Source: Virgibacillus_R byunsanensis
Lineage (GTDB): Bacteria; Bacillota; Bacilli; Bacillales; Amphibacillaceae
Length of the DNA: 64,000 bases
Reading direction: 5' to 3'
Assembly (NCBI RefSeq): GCF_042675965.1
Contig: NZ_JBHTKJ010000023.1
Coordinates: 1 to 64,000 of the forward strand
Made by a program: the position numbers and the translations under genes. The notes beneath the pieces were generated by a model. The model had not been told where the DNA came from. It worked only from the letters and a program-made list of their open reading frames with translations, and searched no databases. Positions 33,566-41,976 of this stretch are shown here, in pieces; positions within the stretch are counted from its first letter, which is position 1; every line of letters starts with the position of its first letter.

Positions 33566-33617
33566 CACTTCCCCCTTCATCTTGAATCTTCTTTAATGTT
33601 AGCTAAAAGGGATTAGT

Positions 33618-33684
33618 TTGACAAATTATTCACACTGTAATAATAAAAATAAGGATTGTTCTTGTTATTATTGTTGACTATAAT
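33618..33684 (+). promoter_or_regulatory. Two possible SigA promoters for ypjC
   Basis: Promoter 1: TTGACA (33618-33623), 17 bp, TAATAA (33641-33646). Promoter 2: TTGTTC (33656-33661), 17 bp, TATAAT (33679-33684). Both point at ypjC. Confidence 0.55.
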
Positions 33685-33735
33685 AGTGGAAGTGCCTATG
33701 CAATTTATGGTAATTACAGGATTGGAGGGTTACAG

Positions 33736-34605
33736 ATGTTTGGGTTAAAATTTAAAAATATCTTTTTTATTATCTTTGGTTCAGCCATTTTTTCATTTGG
33801 TATTGTACATTTCAATATGCAGAATAACCTTGGTGAAGGTGGATTTACGGGTATTACCCTGCTTCTTTATTTTGCCTGGGAATGGGACCCTGCAATTACA
33901 AATATCATCTTAAATATACCGCTATTTTTCATAGGATGGAAGTTTCTAGGTAGGAGTACGTTTATTTATACGATTATTGGTACGTTTGCAGTTTCATTAT
34001 TTTTAATGATTTTTCAAATTAATCCCTTTCCGACGTATCTGCAGTCGGATATGACACTTGCAGCTCTTTTTGCTGGTGTGTTTATCGGTGTGGGTCTTGG
34101 AATAATATTTAGATATGGTGGTACTACTGGTGGGGTTGATATAATTGCGAGGCTCGTCCATAAATATGTTGGTTGGACGATGGGGCGGACAATGTTTTTA
34201 TTTGATTTCGTCGTTATAACAACATCTGTCTTTACTATTTTAGAACTAGTAGAAGGTATGTATACACTTGTTGCTGTTTATATTGCTGCAAGGGTTATCG
34301 ACTTTATACAAGAAGGCTCGTATTCAGCACGTGGTGCAACGATTATATCTAGTGAAAGCAACTTAATTGCTCAAACCATAATTAAGGAAATGGATCGGGG
34401 AGTTACCGTGTTGGATGGAAGAGGAAGTTTTACAGGCGAAAGACGTGATGTGTTATATTGTATTGTAGGCAGAAATGAAATTGTCCGGTTGAAAAACATT
34501 ATTAACGGAATAGACCCACATGCGTTTGTAGCGGTAAGTACAGTACATGATGTTGTTGGCGAAGGGTTTACACTGGATGAGAATAAAAATCCAATTGATG
34601 ACTAA
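33736..34605 (+). CDS. ypjC: YitT family membrane protein (YpjC)
   Basis: A 289-residue protein with five or six N-terminal membrane helices (YitT/DUF161 domain, about 1-200) containing the RYGGTTGGVDI motif. A C-terminal cytoplasmic DUF2179 domain (about 210-280) follows. Function unknown. GGAGGG precedes the ATG. Same place beside ypjD as in B. subtilis, but here on the opposite strand to its neighbours. Confidence 0.88.
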   Translation: MFGLKFKNIFFIIFGSAIFSFGIVHFNMQNNLGEGGFTGITLLLYFAWEWDPAITNIILNIPLFFIGWKFLGRSTFIYTIIGTFAVSLFLMIFQINPFPTYLQSDMTLAALFAGVFIGVGLGIIFRYGGTTGGVDIIARLVHKYVGWTMGRTMFLFDFVVITTSVFTILELVEGMYTLVAVYIAARVIDFIQEGSYSARGATIISSESNLIAQTIIKEMDRGVTVLDGRGSFTGERRDVLYCIVGRNEIVRLKNIINGIDPHAFVAVSTVHDVVGEGFTLDENKNPIDD

Positions 34606-34818
34606 AATCTAAGGCTGTTTTCTAAAAAGTTGTTTTTGCCATAATAGATATAAAATGCGACGTAACTTGATGTGACGGTTAACCTACCGCTATGGAAATA
34701 CACTTCGCTTTCACCCATCCGGGTACAAGTGCGACATCTGCTTCGTTTCACTGCGCAGTGTCTTCTACCCGTGGGCGGCTGATGAGCCTCCTCGAGCTAA
34801 CGCTCTCTGGGGTCTCAA

Positions 34819-34942
34819 CTAGGAGGCTGTCCGACGAAGTGAAATTGCCGAATATTTATTCAAAATATGGTGGATTATACATTAATAATTCAGTGTGAAT
34901 GCATATATATTCACAGAAATTATTCCATCGGACAGCCTCCTA
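34819..34942. repeat. Nested 124-bp inverted repeat
   Basis: Perfect 16-bp ends CTAGGAGGCTGTCCGA (34819-34834) and TCGGACAGCCTCCTAG (34927-34942) around an AT-rich core. The core holds a second inverted repeat, TGTGAAT/ATTCACA (34894-34915). Confidence 0.85.
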
Positions 34943-34952
34943 GGCCTCTGCT

Positions 34953-35030
34953 CCCACAGGATAAGGAAAGCTACATAGCTAGACATCGCACGAAGAAAAT
35001 GTGGTCTTTACATTTTCAAGGAGTCTACGT
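34953..35030 (+). repeat. Copy of the shared ACAGGATAAGGAAAGC module
   Basis: CCACAGGATAAGGAAAGCT, then CATCGCACG.AGAAAA, then TTTTCAAGGA, the same ordered blocks as at 43366-43442 inside a family A element. Spacing is similar and the sequence between the blocks differs. Confidence 0.75.
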
Positions 35031-35322
35031 GTATTTCCTCCGCTGTTATTTCCGTTACTGTCGTGGGACTGTATCTGTATTAATAAAACACCTTACCAGT
35101 TCGGATGAGCGGAGGGCGGTGACTCCTGTGGGAACAGCACGTGTCCGAAGACCCCGCAGAGTGGTTTTCTCGAGGAGGCTGAGGCCGTGCCCGCGGAAAG
35201 CATCCGTCCGTAGCGATCCCGGACGGCGGCAATAGCACAACTTATAGAAATAAACCAAGCGTTACGACGCATTTTATATCAACTGCGAGAATAACGCAGC
35301 AACAAAACATACGATATGAAAC

Positions 35323-35373
35323 AAAACTAAAAGGATGACATGCTTGTGTTAGCATGTCATCCTTTTAGTTTTT
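35323..35373. terminator. Strong bidirectional terminator
   Basis: Perfect inverted repeat of 22 bp (AAAACTAAAAGGATGACATG continuing to CT, and its complement) with a 6-nt loop, just after the yugP stop codon. Confidence 0.93.
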
Positions 35374-35377
35374 CATA

Positions 35378-36058
35378 TTAATCACTACTTGCTGTGTACA
35401 TTAAAATAAATCGTACTAGTTCTGCAACAGCTACTAATGCTGCTGCTACATAGGTTAATGCTGCTGCATTTAACACCTTTTTCGTTTCACGTTCCTCGTT
35501 ATTATTTATAACACCAGTAGCTACCAACTGTCCCATTGCTCTGTTGGAAGCATCAAACTCAACCGGTAATGTTACTAATTGGAACAATACTGCTGCTGAC
35601 ATAAAAATTATCCCAAGCAATAACAGATTTCCCATCTGGAAAATAATACCGGCAAAGATTAAGAAGAATGACATTTTATTTCCTAAACTGGCAACAGGAA
35701 CTAATGAAGAACGGAAACGTAAGAATGCATATTCTTCAGCATCCTGAATAGCGTGTCCAACTTCGTGTGCAGCAATTGCAGATGATGCCATGGACTGTCC
35801 ATGATAGTTCCCACTAGAAAGCCTTACTATCTTTTTACGTGGGTCGTAGTGATCAGAAAGCATTCCTTTGGTTTCTCCGACTTGTACGTCAAATAATCCA
35901 TTATCATTTAATATTTTACGAGCAACCTCAGCGCCTGTCATGGATGAGGATGTTGCTTTTTTAGAATATTTCTTATACGTACTTTTAACTTTAGATTGAG
36001 CCCACATCGGGATAATTAATAATAGGGCGATGTAGATAAGATATCCTCCAAGTGACAT
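35378..36058 (-). CDS. yugP: YugP-family zinc metallopeptidase
   Basis: A 226-residue membrane protein with an N-terminal helix, the zinc-binding HEVGH motif in SAIAAHEVGHAIQDAE (near residue 97), and three further membrane segments. It belongs to the neutral zinc metallopeptidase/YugP family, with substrate unknown. GGAGGA before the ATG. In B. subtilis yugP is elsewhere; its place between ypjB and ypjC is a local insertion in the conserved order. Confidence 0.9.
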   Translation of the reverse strand: MSLGGYLIYIALLLIIPMWAQSKVKSTYKKYSKKATSSSMTGAEVARKILNDNGLFDVQVGETKGMLSDHYDPRKKIVRLSSGNYHGQSMASSAIAAHEVGHAIQDAEEYAFLRFRSSLVPVASLGNKMSFFLIFAGIIFQMGNLLLLGIIFMSAAVLFQLVTLPVEFDASNRAMGQLVATGVINNNEERETKKVLNAAALTYVAAALVAVAELVRFILMYTASSD

Positions 36059-36127
36059 GTATATTCCTCCATTAAATTCAATAGTCTATCTATGGTCAAT
36101 TTTAGTCAAAATTGATGAATCAGTCAA

Positions 36128-36376
36128 CTATTTAAATCTTTTCTTCATTCGTTTTTTTTGTTCACCTTTATATTTTCTCCAACTTACATAAGATAATGTA
36201 ATAGCAATCCATCCACCAACAATAAGGATCATCCAATAAAAAGGAATCATTTCAGTATTTTTTTTTGTTTCTGTCTTTGCGACGGTATCTGCTATGATAT
36301 CACTTGGTTGGATGAATAAAAAGATAACAATCCCTATGAGTACAATGAAGACCAACCTCTTAAAATTCTTATCCAT
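36128..36376 (-). CDS. ypjB: Shortened YpjB-like sporulation protein
   Basis: An 82-residue protein with an N-terminal signal-like helix (about 5-25), a short linker, a second membrane helix (about 44-62) and a basic tail. The segment VGGWIAITLSYVSWRKYKG resembles the C-terminal anchor of YpjB, a roughly 260-residue sporulation protein encoded between ypjA and ypjC. The position matches, but the large external domain is missing, as if removed by an in-frame deletion. GAGGTGG before ATG 36376. It may still be translated; function doubtful. Confidence 0.6.
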   Translation of the reverse strand: MDKNFKRLVFIVLIGIVIFLFIQPSDIIADTVAKTETKKNTEMIPFYWMILIVGGWIAITLSYVSWRKYKGEQKKRMKKRFK

Positions 36377-36448
36377 AGAGACCACCTCACATACATATTC
36401 TGTTCCTAATAAATGTATGATTCGACGGAAGAATATATAACATAGAAC

Positions 36449-37030
36449 TTATAGACTATTTACTCTTTTTTTAGAAATAGTTAATTTATAAGCTATGAAT
36501 ATCGATAATATACTAAGCCAAAATGTAAAATAACCTATTTCATTCATATAATCATTCAAGGATGAATAAACTGGCATCATTCCAAAAACATAATCAATGA
36601 TATCATTATGTAACGTCCAAATAGAAGCGAATACAATATGTCTTAATTTTATTTTATAAAAAGGAGCATAAAGTAAGCCTTGTATTGCCATTGCACCATG
36701 TGACGCAATTAACATGTACCCTTGCCAACTTAATGTCCCATTTATTTCCAGCGTTAAAAGATTCATTACTACAGCCCAAATACCATATTTAAATAACGTC
36801 ATAATTGCTAATGCTTCTATGTAAGGTACATGTTTTTTAAAAATAAAAAATAACAAAAATATAGTAAAAAACAAACTGGCTGTAGGACTATCAGGCACAA
36901 AAACAAGAAACTTTGCTGGTGTATTAGAAAGTTGACTTTCATACCACATATAGCCATAAATAGTACCCACTAAATTAATAATAAACAAGCTGATAACAAA
37001 TCGTTTATCAAGAAGAATATATTTAATCAT
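36449..37030 (-). CDS. ypjA: YpjA family membrane protein (DUF1405)
   Basis: A 193-residue protein with about six membrane helices, of the DUF1405/YpjA family. Function unknown. It lies directly downstream of the qcr operon, as in B. subtilis, but after a clear terminator. AAAGGAAG precedes the ATG at a long spacing. Confidence 0.85.
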   Translation of the reverse strand: MIKYILLDKRFVISLFIINLVGTIYGYMWYESQLSNTPAKFLVFVPDSPTASLFFTIFLLFFIFKKHVPYIEALAIMTLFKYGIWAVVMNLLTLEINGTLSWQGYMLIASHGAMAIQGLLYAPFYKIKLRHIVFASIWTLHNDIIDYVFGMMPVYSSLNDYMNEIGYFTFWLSILSIFIAYKLTISKKRVNSL

Positions 37031-37074
37031 TGTGTCTTTTACTTCCTTTCCAACCCATTTAAATATGGAAAAAA

Positions 37075-37106
37075 AACACCTTCACCAAATGGCAAAGGTG
37101 TTTTTT
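37075..37106 (-). terminator. Terminator of the qcrABC operon
   Basis: Minus-strand hairpin AACACCTT...AAGGTGTT followed by a run of eight T residues, 12 nt after the qcrC stop. Confidence 0.9.
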
Positions 37107-37117
37107 ATATTGAAATG

Positions 37118-37897
37118 TTATTCATTTGCTTGTTCATTTACGGAAACAATAAATTCAACCAATTGATCTAACTCTTCGTCTGAACCAGTAAATTGATCTG
37201 CAGGCATTGTGGCAATACCTTCTTGTGCGATTGTTGCAATTTCATCAGCAGAACGATCTATACCTGTTAATGATGGCCCAGCTGGACCTCCTGAAAGATC
37301 TTCACCATGACAAGTCATACAATTGTTTTCATATATAGCATATCCAGGATCTTCTTGATCTATTTCTATCTCGGATTCTGGAATTGGTTTATTCTGTTCT
37401 GCTCGAGCTTCCCAATCAACATGTGAAGCAGATTCATATGTTAGCCATATAACAGAAGCTACACCTAGTAACATCATTCCAACTGCAATTGGTCGTTGAT
37501 GAGGTCTTCTACCAGGACCATTGTCTAAAAACGGAGCTAATAAAAGTCCACCAAAAGCAAGTCCAGGAAGAACTAAAATACCAAACAGTATATATGGTCC
37601 ACTAGCAAAATCATATTTTAACAGTTCATACAAGAACAAGAAGTACCAGTCCGGCAAAGGTATATATGCTGCATCAGTTGGATCCGCAACACCTTCTAAA
37701 GGTGATGGATGAGCTAAGGTTAAGCTCATAAATCCAACTAAGAATACCGCTCCTACCAACCATTCTTTTAATAAAAAGTTGGGCCAAAATGCTTCCGTTC
37801 TACCAGGATATTCAGAGTAATCTTTTGGTATATTTGGTTTACGTTCGGCAGAAATACGTGAGTCTCCGACGAACTTCATTCCTTTACCCTTGTGCAC
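37118..37897 (-). CDS. qcrC: Menaquinol:cytochrome c reductase, cytochrome b/c subunit
   Basis: A 259-residue fusion of a subunit-IV-like membrane part (three helices, with PLPDWYFLFLYELLKY, the quinol-site PDWY) and a C-terminal cytochrome c domain with heme site CMTCH. The methionine ligand is probably in ATMPADQF. The start is GTG 37897, with AAGGAGGG 7 nt upstream, as the B. subtilis alignment supports. Last gene of qcrABC; passes electrons on to cytochrome c. Confidence 0.96.
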   Translation of the reverse strand: MHKGKGMKFVGDSRISAERKPNIPKDYSEYPGRTEAFWPNFLLKEWLVGAVFLVGFMSLTLAHPSPLEGVADPTDAAYIPLPDWYFLFLYELLKYDFASGPYILFGILVLPGLAFGGLLLAPFLDNGPGRRPHQRPIAVGMMLLGVASVIWLTYESASHVDWEARAEQNKPIPESEIEIDQEDPGYAIYENNCMTCHGEDLSGGPAGPSLTGIDRSADEIATIAQEGIATMPADQFTGSDEELDQLVEFIVSVNEQANE

Positions 37898-37918
37898 AGC
37901 TTTTCCCTCCTTTTAAGT

Positions 37919-38593
37919 TTATAGTGGCCCAGAAATTCCTTGTTTACGGATTAAGACAAAGTGTGCTCCCATCAGAGCGAACAAGGCTCCTGGCAAAAAG
38001 AATACGTGAATAGCAAAGAATCTTGTTAATGTTTGAGCACCAACAATATTTGCATCACCAGCCAGCAATGTTTTAATTTCTTGACCTAAGAAAGGAACCT
38101 GCTCTGCTATTTCAAGTCCTACTTGTGTTGCAAAGAAAGCTTTGTTATCCCAAGGTAGTAAATAACCCGTAAATCCAAGTCCGAGCATAGTAAAGAAAAT
38201 CAATACTCCAACCATCCAGTTAAGCTCACGTGGTTTTTTATACGCGCCTTGGAAAAATACGCGCAATGTATGTAAAAATAGCATAACAATAACAACACTT
38301 GCGCCCCAATGGTGCATTCCTCTTACAATCTGACCATGCGCTACTTCTGTTTGTAAGTAATAGACAGATTTCCAAGCGTTTTCAATATCTGGAACATAAT
38401 ACATCGTTAAAAACATTCCAGAAAGTATTTGGATAACAACTACAAAGAATGTTAAACCCCCAAAGCAATAAACAAAAGCTGAGAAATGGTGGGCGGGATT
38501 AACATGTTCTGGTACTTCATGATCCGCAATATCGCGCCATAAAGGCGTAACATCTATACGCTCATCAATCCAATCGTAAATTTTCTGTAGCAT
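37919..38593 (-). CDS. qcrB: Menaquinol:cytochrome c reductase, cytochrome b6 subunit
   Basis: A 224-residue b6-type cytochrome with four membrane helices. C43 (FVYCFGG) corresponds to the covalent heme-linking cysteine of b6-type subunits. Paired histidines in HHWGASV and FAIHVFFLPG bind the two b hemes. Lies 6 nt after qcrA and 21 nt before qcrC. Confidence 0.96.
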   Translation of the reverse strand: MLQKIYDWIDERIDVTPLWRDIADHEVPEHVNPAHHFSAFVYCFGGLTFFVVVIQILSGMFLTMYYVPDIENAWKSVYYLQTEVAHGQIVRGMHHWGASVVIVMLFLHTLRVFFQGAYKKPRELNWMVGVLIFFTMLGLGFTGYLLPWDNKAFFATQVGLEIAEQVPFLGQEIKTLLAGDANIVGAQTLTRFFAIHVFFLPGALFALMGAHFVLIRKQGISGPL

Positions 38594-38599
38594 AAATAA

Positions 38600-39112
38600 T
38601 TACGCCTCCCCTCTTGGTTTTGCCATGCCTAAGTATAACATTCCATTTTCTACTTTTTGCTCATACTCATCTAATGGCGCTAAAGGTGGTGTGTTTGGAA
38701 CATTTGTACCGTCTTTATAATAGCGTCCATCGTGACATGGGCAGAAAAATTCGTTTGGATACTCTTCGCTACCTTCCCAAGATACTACACAACCAAGGTG
38801 TTTACATATTGGGGAAAGTGCCAAAATCTCGTCATTCTCATTTCTAAAAACCCATGCCGTTTTACCAACTTCAGACTCATACCAACCATCCACTTGATCG
38901 ATCTTCCAATCGACACGCTGTGGTTCAGTTGTAATATCCTCAACAGCTAACCCTACATTTTGTAAATCTCCAGCTGCAGATGGTTTTAAAACCGGGTCAA
39001 CCGCCATTCGCAACATAGGAACAAGCATTCCTGCTGCCATGAATCCTCCAACACCAGTAAGTGTATAATTTAGAAATTGCCGACGGGATACTTGTTGCTT
39101 CTTTTCACTCAT
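38600..39112 (-). CDS. qcrA: Menaquinol:cytochrome c reductase, Rieske iron-sulfur subunit
   Basis: A 170-residue Rieske protein. The 2Fe-2S ligands are C103 and H105 in CKHLGC, and C124 and H127 in CPCHDG; C108 and C126 form the conserved disulfide. The N-terminus SRRQFL followed by a membrane segment is a Tat-type export signal. First gene of the qcr operon, with a GAGGGGGG ribosome-binding site. Confidence 0.96.
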   Translation of the reverse strand: MSEKKQQVSRRQFLNYTLTGVGGFMAAGMLVPMLRMAVDPVLKPSAAGDLQNVGLAVEDITTEPQRVDWKIDQVDGWYESEVGKTAWVFRNENDEILALSPICKHLGCVVSWEGSEEYPNEFFCPCHDGRYYKDGTNVPNTPPLAPLDEYEQKVENGMLYLGMAKPRGEA

Positions 39113-39265
39113 GATTTTCCCCCCTCTATTGATTAATCACGGACAAATAATTTTTAATCAGATTACTAGGACATTACCATGATAGCGCAAACTGTTTGTC
39201 CGGTCAATAAAAATAGTAATTGTTAACAAAAGTTTCGATTTCCATAGCTTGTATCATTTCATGTA

Positions 39266-39724
39266 TTACCAATAGGACCTAATTAGGTCTACTATTTGGG
39301 CTACTTGTTCACGAATCATCGTATTCATTTCTTTTGTGTGTAAATCTCCTGATTGTATCCCGGGAAACCATAACAATGTTCCTTCCATAGCTTGTTCACT
39401 TTTTTTCCATGTGGAATCAAATGTAATAAAAAAAGTATGAATAAATGGCTGTTGTTTTGCATCTTTTACCCATTCATTTATTCGTTCGACTTCATTGTCT
39501 TTTGTTGAATTCTTAAGATAGTTATAACTTGGCATCAACATAATACGACCTGTTAATTCTTTTTCAATTTCCTTTGAAAAAAGCGAAAGAACTTCACGTT
39601 GAAACGCACTCTTTTCTAAATCGTCATCTTGTGATAGTTGAAAAGGTATGAGTGGTACTACAATTGTATCAACATACTCCTTCGCCTGCTTATACTGTTC
39701 CAAGTCTGATTTAATCCATTTCAT
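39266..39724 (-). CDS. ypiF: YpiF family protein (DUF2487)
   Basis: A 152-residue soluble protein of the DUF2487/YpiF family, found between ypiB and qcrA in Bacillus. No catalytic motif seen; function unknown. The 150-bp gap to qcrA downstream probably holds the qcr promoter. Confidence 0.85.
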   Translation of the reverse strand: MKWIKSDLEQYKQAKEYVDTIVVPLIPFQLSQDDDLEKSAFQREVLSLFSKEIEKELTGRIMLMPSYNYLKNSTKDNEVERINEWVKDAKQQPFIHTFFITFDSTWKKSEQAMEGTLLWFPGIQSGDLHTKEMNTMIREQVAQIVDLIRSYW

Positions 39725-39806
39725 GATAAATCCAGCCTTTCTATGTATTCTTCTACAAATTCTAAAAAAATATAATACTGTTTTTTAAATCTTATCTTAA
39801 TTGGGC

Positions 39807-39846
39807 AAAAAAAATCAACCTATTGCTTTTGCATTTTAGGTTGATT
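39807..39846 (-). terminator. Terminator of the ypiA-ypiB unit
   Basis: Minus-strand stem AATCAACCTA/TAGGTTGATT with a 14-nt loop followed by eight T residues; overlaps the end of ypiB. Confidence 0.85.
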
Positions 39847-40395
39847 CCTATTCGTTGCCTCAAGATTATGTAATTCTTTTGCTAAGCGGAAAAAGGTTTC
39901 TTGATCTTTTTCATCTAATGATCTATCTATTGACTCTTCAATTATTCTCTTTTTGTATTCGAATAAAGACTTATCTAATAAATTTCTAGCAATCTCCTGG
40001 TCCTGTTTTGTAATAAAATAAGTTTCGGGAATAAATGGGTTTTCTTCTATTACGGAAACATACAATGGATTTTGGTGAGATTGATTAAAATTAAGCTGTA
40101 TATATAAGGCATCATTTTGGTTTAAACGAATATCGTGAAAGGATTTTTCAGCATCTGTAGTAACAAATGAATTTTTGTAGAACCGAAAAGGTATTTCCTC
40201 CGAACAATGACTAGACATAATAATTCCTCTTGGACAAAATTTTACATCGTGGACAAAATGAACATGTGATAATATTTTGTTATGGTTAATTAGATAATTT
40301 AAGATCCAAACACTCTCACGTTTCTTTAGTTGATAATGATTTAAAAACCATTGAATAAATGTCTTTTTCTCTTCTGCGGAAATAGGAGTTTGCAT
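39820..40395 (-). CDS. ypiB: YpiB family protein (UPF0302)
   Basis: A 191-residue UPF0302 protein. The N-terminal domain (about 1-110, with WILNYLINH and CPRGIIMSS) and a C-terminal IDEAL-like region (about 140-180) are recognisable. The IDEAL motif is linked to protein-protein contacts. Function not established. Lies between ypiA and ypiF as in B. subtilis. Confidence 0.9.
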   Translation of the reverse strand: MQTPISAEEKKTFIQWFLNHYQLKKRESVWILNYLINHNKILSHVHFVHDVKFCPRGIIMSSHCSEEIPFRFYKNSFVTTDAEKSFHDIRLNQNDALYIQLNFNQSHQNPLYVSVIEENPFIPETYFITKQDQEIARNLLDKSLFEYKKRIIEESIDRSLDEKDQETFFRLAKELHNLEATNRNQPKMQKQ

Positions 40396-40427
40396 CTAAC
40401 ATATCCCTCCTTAGTATCCATTTCTAA

Positions 40428-41699
40428 CTAAGACCCTTGATTCTCCCCTGTTTGTTTTAGACGGTTCAGGTGTTCTTCAATCTCCGTATCTAATGGTTGT
40501 TGCTCCAAATACAATTCAAATACTGGAATTGCTTTATTGATCCTCCCTTCTTCTGTTAGAAAATAGGCGTATTCTTTCAGGAAGTCACTATCTTGGTTTA
40601 GAGTATTATATGCTTCATTATAGTGTTTTAATGCATCTTCATATAATTCATTTTCATTATATGCTCGGGCTAACTCCCACTCATACTGAGGATCTTGTGC
40701 CCCTGTATGTTTTATTTCTGTTAACAGATCAATAATTCCAGTGAAATCATCTCGAGATTTTAACAATTCGATCAAAAACAATACTGCATCCTTATAATCC
40801 GGATCTAATGCGACTGCTTCTCGAACCCACTTCTCACTTTCCTGATCTTTATCAAGCTGGTGTGCTATAGACCCTGCATAAAAATATAGTTCTTTATTAA
40901 ACTCATCGATTGATAACCCTTTTTTGGCTGTTTCATAAGCATTATCTATCATTTCTTCTTCCACGTATGCTTTTGCTAACTGATAATATACGGTATGGTA
41001 ATATGAATCGATTTCAATTACGTGCTCCCATGCCTTTATAGCAATATCATTTCGACCTGCATGGTATGCAGTAAAACCATACTTAAACAATGTATCAGGA
41101 TGTTCACTATCAACATCTTGGAAAATTAGTAAAGCTTTTTCATATTCCCCTATAGCCGCATTCGCTTCTGCTAGCCGGTCGTTAATAGATACGTTTGCCA
41201 TCTCTTTTGTATAGGGTAGAATTTTCTCATAATGCGTAATAGCCTTTTTGTAATCACCAGTAGAAAATAACAGTTCACCTAGTGCAAAATCAACTAATGG
41301 TTCATTAGGTTCATACTGTTTAGCAGTAAGTAATTTTAGTTCTGCTACCTCAAATAGACCTTGTGCCTGATATAAATCAGCTAATTGAATAAGAGTTTGT
41401 AAATATGCTTCATCATCTTCTCCTATTTCATTTAATAAATTTATAGCCTCTTCATCGTTGTCTAGTTCTATATAAATATCAGCAAGCATTACTTTTAATT
41501 CACTTTCATCTGGATATTGCTGTAGTAACTCAAACAAAATTACACTAGCTTCTTCTAAGTAACCCCACTGTAAATACAACTCAGCAATTGTATATCTTTC
41601 TTCTTCATCTGCTAAAGGTAAATATTCTTCTAACATAGCGATTGCTTTATTCGATTCATTACTTTCCATCAACCGAACTGCTTCCATAATTGTTTCCAT
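40428..41699 (-). CDS. ypiA: TPR-repeat protein YpiA
   Basis: A 423-residue acidic protein made of about eleven tetratricopeptide repeats (helical pairs such as EEASVILFELLQQYPDE). Exactly the B. subtilis length when started at ATG 41699, with AAAGGAAG upstream; the longer frame to 41726 is not needed. Probably a protein-interaction scaffold; the partner is unknown. Position after aroA is conserved. Confidence 0.92.
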   Translation of the reverse strand: METIMEAVRLMESNESNKAIAMLEEYLPLADEEERYTIAELYLQWGYLEEASVILFELLQQYPDESELKVMLADIYIELDNDEEAINLLNEIGEDDEAYLQTLIQLADLYQAQGLFEVAELKLLTAKQYEPNEPLVDFALGELLFSTGDYKKAITHYEKILPYTKEMANVSINDRLAEANAAIGEYEKALLIFQDVDSEHPDTLFKYGFTAYHAGRNDIAIKAWEHVIEIDSYYHTVYYQLAKAYVEEEMIDNAYETAKKGLSIDEFNKELYFYAGSIAHQLDKDQESEKWVREAVALDPDYKDAVLFLIELLKSRDDFTGIIDLLTEIKHTGAQDPQYEWELARAYNENELYEDALKHYNEAYNTLNQDSDFLKEYAYFLTEEGRINKAIPVFELYLEQQPLDTEIEEHLNRLKQTGENQGS

Positions 41700-41824
41700 C
41701 ACGAACTTCCTTTCATACATCAACAATGTCTCTAGTAAATTTCATCATACAGAAAAGCTTCTTTATCTTCAAATAAAAGAAATGCTGAACAAAGGTCAAT
41801 CTATTCCTTTACCAAGGGAATAGT

Positions 41825-41945
41825 ACGTCCTTGAAAAAGAAGGTCGCTTTTTCTTCGCTGTCGATGCCTTCCTTGTTCTGTACGTCGGAGCTGGACGTGC
41901 CCGTTTCTGTAGATACATAACTTTCAAAATTCACTTTCTCTACTA
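41825..41945 (-). repeat. Family A-related repeat (short copy with the shared module)
   Basis: Read on the minus strand: GGGCACGTCCAGCTCCGACG, then ACAGAACAAGGAAGGC, CATCGACAGCG, and CTTTTTCAAGGACGT. The outer ACGT ends can pair. No DnaA box. It lies in the 250-bp gap between ypiA and aroA. Confidence 0.7.
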
Positions 41946-41951
41946 TTAAAA

Positions 41952-41976
41952 AAGAACCTGCAATGAGCAGATTCTT
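41952..41976 (-). terminator. Terminator of the aro supraoperon
   Basis: Minus-strand stem AAGAATCTGC/GCAGGTTCTT (one mismatch), 5-nt loop, then TTTTTTAATAG; overlaps the aroA stop. Confidence 0.85.

Larger units (their letters stand above)
34647..35280. repeat. 634-bp composite inverted-repeat element (family B)
   Basis: Bounded by terminal inverted repeats GATATAAAATGCGACGTAAC (34647-34666) and GTTACGACGCATTTTATATC (35261-35280), with one mismatch. Inside are two head-to-head copies of a GC-rich repeat: GAGCCTCCTCGAG...GGGGTCTC on the left, and GACCCCGCAG...CTCGAGGAGGCTGAG with CGTGCCCGCGGAAAGC on the right. The centre is AT-rich with its own inverted repeats, plus the module also found in family A. 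No transposase and no target duplication is evident. The open frames over it look accidental. It fills the ypjC-yugP gap. Confidence 0.8.

Noticed and set aside
34692..35258. Open frames over the composite repeat (both strands)
   Set aside because: They are made of GC-rich repeat sequence, have no ribosome-binding sites, and end where the inverted repeats end.
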